Origin: an uncultured Bacteroidota bacterium
GTDB taxonomy: Bacteria > Bacteroidota > Bacteroidia > Chitinophagales > Chitinophagaceae
NCBI GenBank assembly: GCA_903821465.1
Contig: CAIJLK010000242.1
Coordinates: 1-55,144, forward strand
Reading direction: 5' to 3'
DNA length: 55,144 nucleotides
Positions 52,333 through 55,144 of this stretch are shown here, piece by piece. Below the pieces are notes generated by a model, which did not search any database, was not told the DNA's origin, and saw nothing but the letters and a program-made list of their open reading frames with translations. The translations under genes and the position numbers were made by a program. Every line of letters begins with the position of its first letter. Positions within the stretch are counted from its first letter, which is position 1.

Positions 52333-52551
52333 ATTCCATCACCCATTCATGCAATAGCAGAAGTGATGGGTCAAGCCAAGATTTTAGATGAGGAAGGCGT
52401 TTCTAAAACCATTTTATTTAACTTATATGGTCATGGAAATTTCGACCTTGGCTCTTATGAACAATTCCTTGCTGGAAATTTGGTTGATTTTGAAGTGAGT
52501 CAGGAAGACATTGAGAAATCTCTTGCAGAGTTAAATACAGCAATTATATAA
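52333..52551 (+). pseudogene. C-terminal relic of a TrpB-like PLP enzyme
   Basis: The frame encodes IPSPIHAIAEVMGQAK, KTILFNLYGHGNFDLGSYEQ, then FLAGNLVDFE and EDIEKSLAEL. From memory this matches the C-terminus of TrpB2-type tryptophan synthase beta-like proteins (ILFNLSGHG-D-SY segment, then a G-L-D helix and an EKxLAEL tail). The usual GTG/ATG start (52363 or 52366) would fall inside the similarity, which continues upstream to about 52333 and then stops being recognisable 36 bases after ccoG. About 85% of the roughly 450-residue enzyme is missing. It is most likely a decayed or deleted gene rather than a functional peptide. A strong terminator follows 25 bases downstream, probably the original terminator of the lost gene. 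Confidence 0.55.
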
Positions 52552-52575
52552 TTGTATTTAATGAATCAATATTTT

Positions 52576-52605
52576 AAAAGGCAAATCAATTGGTTTGCTT
52601 TTTTT
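52576..52605 (+). terminator. Rho-independent terminator
   Basis: AAAAGGCAAATC and GGTTTGCTTTTT pair around an AATT loop (two G-T wobbles) and run into a T tract, 25 bases after the TrpB-like relic. Confidence 0.8.
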
Positions 52606-52656
52606 ATTTGTAAATTGAAAAGGATTGAAAATCATTTTTCATCTTAAAACGATTGT

Positions 52657-53463
52657 ATGAGTCAGATTCTTGGAAAGAAAGCATTGATAACTGGGGGAGC
52701 TTCAGGTATTGGTAAGTTAATGGGTAGATTATTATTACAGAAGGGTCTTGACACCCTTGTTATCTGGGATTTAAACGAAGCGTTGATGCTCAGTACAGAA
52801 GAGGAGCTAAAAGCGGAAGGTTTTAAAGTAAGGTCCTACAAAGTGAATGTAATGGATACTCAATCTGTTATTAGCACTGCAAGGCTAGTAAATGAAGAAA
52901 TTGGAATGATTGATATACTAATTAATAATGCAGGTATTATTGTTGGAAAATATTTTCTTGATCATACACACGAAGACATTGATCGAACCATGGGCATTAA
53001 CAGTAGTGCATTAATGCATATTACTTCAGAATTTTTGCCAGCAATGGTTGCGTCGAAAACGGGGCATATTGTAAATATTGCTTCTGCTGCAGGCTTGGTA
53101 AGCAATCCCAAAATGAGTGTATATGTTGCAAGTAAATTTTCTGTAGTAGGCTGGAGCGATTCTTTATTACTTGAAATGAAAATTGCTCAAACAAATGTTC
53201 AGGTAACCACTGTTACACCATTTTATATTAGCACTGGGATGTTTGATGGAGTTAAAAGCAGTATTGTACCTATCGTAAAACCAGAAGTAGCAGTTCGGAA
53301 AATTATCAAAGGATTAGAAAATAATCGTCGTTATGTACGCATGCCTGGTATTGTTAATTGGGTGCCTTTATTTAAAGGGATTCTTCCAGCATTCTTATTC
53401 GACATCATAGTAGGGCAATGGTTAGGTATGTACCGCTCAATGGATGATTTTAAAGGGAGGTAG
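52657..53463 (+). CDS. Short-chain dehydrogenase/reductase
   Basis: This NAD(P)-dependent SDR has 268 residues, the classical length. The nucleotide-binding motif is TGGASGIG (12-19), the structural motif NNAG (90-93) and the catalytic triad Ser143, Tyr156 and Lys160 (YVASK). WDLN (37-40), with Asp at the end of beta 2, favours NAD over NADP, though this is not decisive. The C-terminal part has a hydrophobic stretch (GILPAFLFDIIVGQWLG) that may bind lipid or membrane, as in retinol/steroid or acylglycerol-type SDRs. Substrate unknown. It stands alone after a terminator; a 164-base region with nothing recognisable follows. Confidence 0.92.
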   Translation: MSQILGKKALITGGASGIGKLMGRLLLQKGLDTLVIWDLNEALMLSTEEELKAEGFKVRSYKVNVMDTQSVISTARLVNEEIGMIDILINNAGIIVGKYFLDHTHEDIDRTMGINSSALMHITSEFLPAMVASKTGHIVNIASAAGLVSNPKMSVYVASKFSVVGWSDSLLLEMKIAQTNVQVTTVTPFYISTGMFDGVKSSIVPIVKPEVAVRKIIKGLENNRRYVRMPGIVNWVPLFKGILPAFLFDIIVGQWLGMYRSMDDFKGR

Positions 53464-53627
53464 TTTATTTTGCTATTATTCGACGATTTAGTTACATATT
53501 ATAAGTCAACACATTTTGGACGCAATATTCAGGGTTCTTTGGCGTTTATTTAAAACCGTAGCTATGACAACAGTTATTTAATATTTAGTGGAGTCCTGTC
53601 ACTATGTATGTTTAAAACTAATTGTTA

Positions 53628-54089
53628 ATGAAACAGATTGTTGTAATCGTTGCTGTCTTTGTGTTTTTCTTTTCTTATAATATTGCGCAAGCACAAACAA
53701 AAGAAGAAACCATTAGCTGGATAAAAGAGAAGATTAATAAATACAAGCGTAAATATGCTTCAGATTATTCTATTCCCTCTATTGAATCAATTAACGAGTG
53801 TGAGATTACTTTGAAATATGATCGTGGGCATGATGAAAATGTTTGGGCAAATTATACAGTCGTCATTCCAACAAGCGGGGTCTTAATAGATGGGGATGGG
53901 GATATTCGTAGTAGAGAAGAATCTATTAGAGTAGAGAAACATTATATTGAAAATGGCAATAGTTTTTCTGAATTCAATAAGCGGTCCTCTATCGATTTAG
54001 CAAAGGGTGAGTATGATTTATATGCAAGATTGGTAAAAGGTTTTGCTTATCTAAACAAATTCTGCCCAGTTAGAAAAGAACCTTTTTAG
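53628..54089 (+). CDS. Secreted hypothetical protein, 153 residues
   Basis: This gene encodes a small exported protein with signal peptide QIVVIVAVFVFFFSYNIAQAQ from the ATG at 53628; a TTG two codons earlier is less likely. The mature part begins with a charged helix (EETISWIKEKINKYKRKYAS), continues with strands (CEITLKYDRGHDENVWANYT) and a GDGDIRSREESIRVEKHY segment, and ends with a helix (ARLVKGFAYLNKFC). No family recognised. No neighbour suggests a function. Confidence 0.6.
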   Translation: MKQIVVIVAVFVFFFSYNIAQAQTKEETISWIKEKINKYKRKYASDYSIPSIESINECEITLKYDRGHDENVWANYTVVIPTSGVLIDGDGDIRSREESIRVEKHYIENGNSFSEFNKRSSIDLAKGEYDLYARLVKGFAYLNKFCPVRKEPF

Positions 54090-54121
54090 TATAAATCTCT
54101 CACTTAGGATTAAATAAAGTT

Positions 54122-54961
54122 TTAAATCTTTCTCAAAAAAGAAATAAAGTACAAACTTAAGCTAGCGCCAAATCTTGGATTAATTTCAATGATAAGTGGC
54201 TTGCCATCTAATTCTTTATAGTTGATACAGCAAATACCCTCAAATTCAATAGATTCCAATATCTCAGAAAAGATTTGATTGAATGGGGATGCAACTATTC
54301 GCCTGTTCATTACTATATCCTGGCCCTTAATTGGTACCTCATTTGAAAAAACGTATTCAATATTTAGAGACGCATCAATTTTTTTATTTCGAAATAAAAT
54401 ATGTGTGGCATATTCTTTATTTCCCAAAACCATTTGTTGACAAAAATAGTCCTGACTGGAAATGAAATTCTCGTACTTCAATTCAGTTTCCCCGTCTGAA
54501 ATGATATAATTATCTACTCCTCTTTCAGTAATTTTCTTTTTTAAAATATAGGTATAAGGAAGATTAGATTCGATTTTCGGTAAGAGATGATCGAATGCCT
54601 TCGATATGAGTGTTTCATAAAACAAATATTTATCATCACAAATATTGATTGATTCTAAAGTTGGAATGGGGATATTATTATTCTTTAGTAAATGTCTTGC
54701 TTTGTCAAGTCGCTTTAGGTCTGGTATGGTTAATGGGATAACAAAATCATTACTTGAAATTCTTTCATCAGTAAATTCATTGAAATCTAATTCTATGTTT
54801 GTAAAGCGTAGTCCCTTTCTTAAATTCGCCTCTTGCACAGGTGCGATTGAAAAGAGAATTTTAGTTTTAGCCCTTGTTTTTAAATTATAAAGTAAGGTTT
54901 CTTGTGTAAGGAAGATAATCTTCTCTAACTGATTATATATATTAAACCCTTCTTGAAACAT
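54122..54961 (-). CDS. ATP-grasp family protein, probably 5'-truncated
   Basis: This is an ATP-dependent carboxylate-amine/thiol ligase-type protein (279 residues from the ATG at 54961). It has the ATP-grasp ordering: LTIPDLKRLDKARHLLKNN (hinge start), DKYLFYETLISKAF, YILKKKITERGVDN, and the metal-binding end GICCINYKELDGKPLIIEIN with NPRFGASLS. The frame stays open in front of the ATG to 55036 and encodes plausible coding sequence (YKFSSYINPVISGSLYKQL), which looks like the pre-ATP-grasp region; then it hits a TAA at 55037-55039. The usual N-terminal Rossmann part is missing, so the gene is probably truncated by the junction near the right edge. Substrate unknown. Confidence 0.7.
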   Translation of the reverse strand: MFQEGFNIYNQLEKIIFLTQETLLYNLKTRAKTKILFSIAPVQEANLRKGLRFTNIELDFNEFTDERISSNDFVIPLTIPDLKRLDKARHLLKNNNIPIPTLESINICDDKYLFYETLISKAFDHLLPKIESNLPYTYILKKKITERGVDNYIISDGETELKYENFISSQDYFCQQMVLGNKEYATHILFRNKKIDASLNIEYVFSNEVPIKGQDIVMNRRIVASPFNQIFSEILESIEFEGICCINYKELDGKPLIIEINPRFGASLSLYFISFLRKI

Positions 54962-55069
54962 TCTTAATTGTTTATAAAGCGATCCGGAAATTACGGGATT
55001 AATGTACGAAGAAAACTTATAAGTTTTTTGATTAAATTAAACCTACAATTAGTATTCAATCTCGATTGT

Positions 55070-55144
55070 TATCCCAAAATCTTAACCAAGTTGGCAGAGA
55101 TACCCGCAGAAGAATTTCAGGTGCTCAACCCATCGTTTAATAAA
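55070..55144 (+). pseudogene. Fragment resembling the interior of an MltD-type lytic transglycosylase
   Basis: The last bases encode ILTKLAEIPAEEFQVLNPSF followed by NK, open through the window edge. From memory this resembles the linker segment of MltD-type membrane-bound lytic transglycosylases, just before the LysM repeats ('LA.ip.eEF..LNPsfn'). The catalytic SLT domain that should precede it is absent: the frame is closed by TAA at 54965-54967 and the 100 bases between are not recognisable. GC content in the last 60 bases is also higher than upstream. It is either a gene relic at a recombination site or an assembly artefact. Confidence 0.35.

Noticed and set aside
1-55144. CRISPR array, tRNA, rRNA, insertion sequence or phage genes
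   Set aside because: No regularly spaced direct repeats, no tRNA-like cloverleaf segments in the intergenic regions, and no transposase or phage-type protein was seen while reading all gaps and frames.

Overview
The window looks like chromosomal DNA of a Bacteroidota bacterium, most likely of the class Chitinophagia (Chitinophagaceae, perhaps a freshwater Sediminibacterium-like lineage). The grounds are a low GC content by eye, several TTG starts, weak Shine-Dalgarno signals, a TAnnTTTG-type -7 promoter element, a PorP/SprF-type (type IX secretion-associated) protein, a TonB-plug protein and several DUF families typical of that phylum (DUF2490, DUF4136, DUF4833, DUF6515). The taxonomic call is inference. 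I saw no rRNA, tRNA, CRISPR array, phage gene or transposase.

Region 1 (1-3882) is the end of a group 1 [NiFe] uptake-hydrogenase operon: small subunit (cut by the left edge), large subunit, cytochrome b subunit and maturation protease, closed by a strong terminator. The small subunit carries an extra cysteine of the kind found in O2-tolerant enzymes. Region 2 (3900-5229) holds a GNAT acetyltransferase and a DUF4833 secreted protein.

Region 3 (5192-30836) is a large exopolysaccharide locus. A minus-strand group (FemAB/GNAT-like protein, WcaJ-type initiating phosphoglycosyl transferase, Gfo/Idh/MocA dehydrogenase) faces a plus-strand regulatory pair: a sigma54-dependent NtrC-type regulator and a soluble PAS hybrid kinase with its own receiver and Hpt domain. 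A minus-strand operon (GT2 glycosyltransferase, an MDR-MaoC fusion enzyme, an acyl-CoA dehydrogenase) lies between this pair and the main cluster. The main cluster opens with a free-standing receiver protein and, 14 bases later, a second initiating phosphoglycosyl transferase fused to a degenerate receiver domain. It continues with a half-length TolC-like protein, a Wzc-like chain-length protein with a degraded kinase domain, a membrane GT2, a 46-residue single-span protein, an O-antigen ligase/polymerase and five more glycosyltransferases of the GT4, GT8, GT14 and GT2 types. No Wzx flippase or Wza-type export protein is visible. The receiver-fused transferase beside a free receiver is the best candidate here for an undescribed regulatory arrangement.

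Region 4 (30850-54961) is mixed housekeeping and envelope genes: a PorP/SprF protein, a PH-like protein, a Tat-exported GMC oxidoreductase pair, a TonB-plug protein without a barrel, an orphan Hpt protein, a six-hairpin glycosidase, a DUF4136 lipoprotein, a beta-barrel protein, GTP-type PEP carboxykinase, a sialate O-acetylesterase, small secreted proteins, a DUF2490 protein, a DUF6515 protein, an OmpA lipoprotein, CcoG, an SDR dehydrogenase and an ATP-grasp protein. A 62-73 residue relic of a TrpB-like enzyme sits just after ccoG. At the right edge a 5'-truncated ATP-grasp gene meets a short stretch resembling the inside of an MltD-type lytic transglycosylase, which suggests a recombination or assembly junction.
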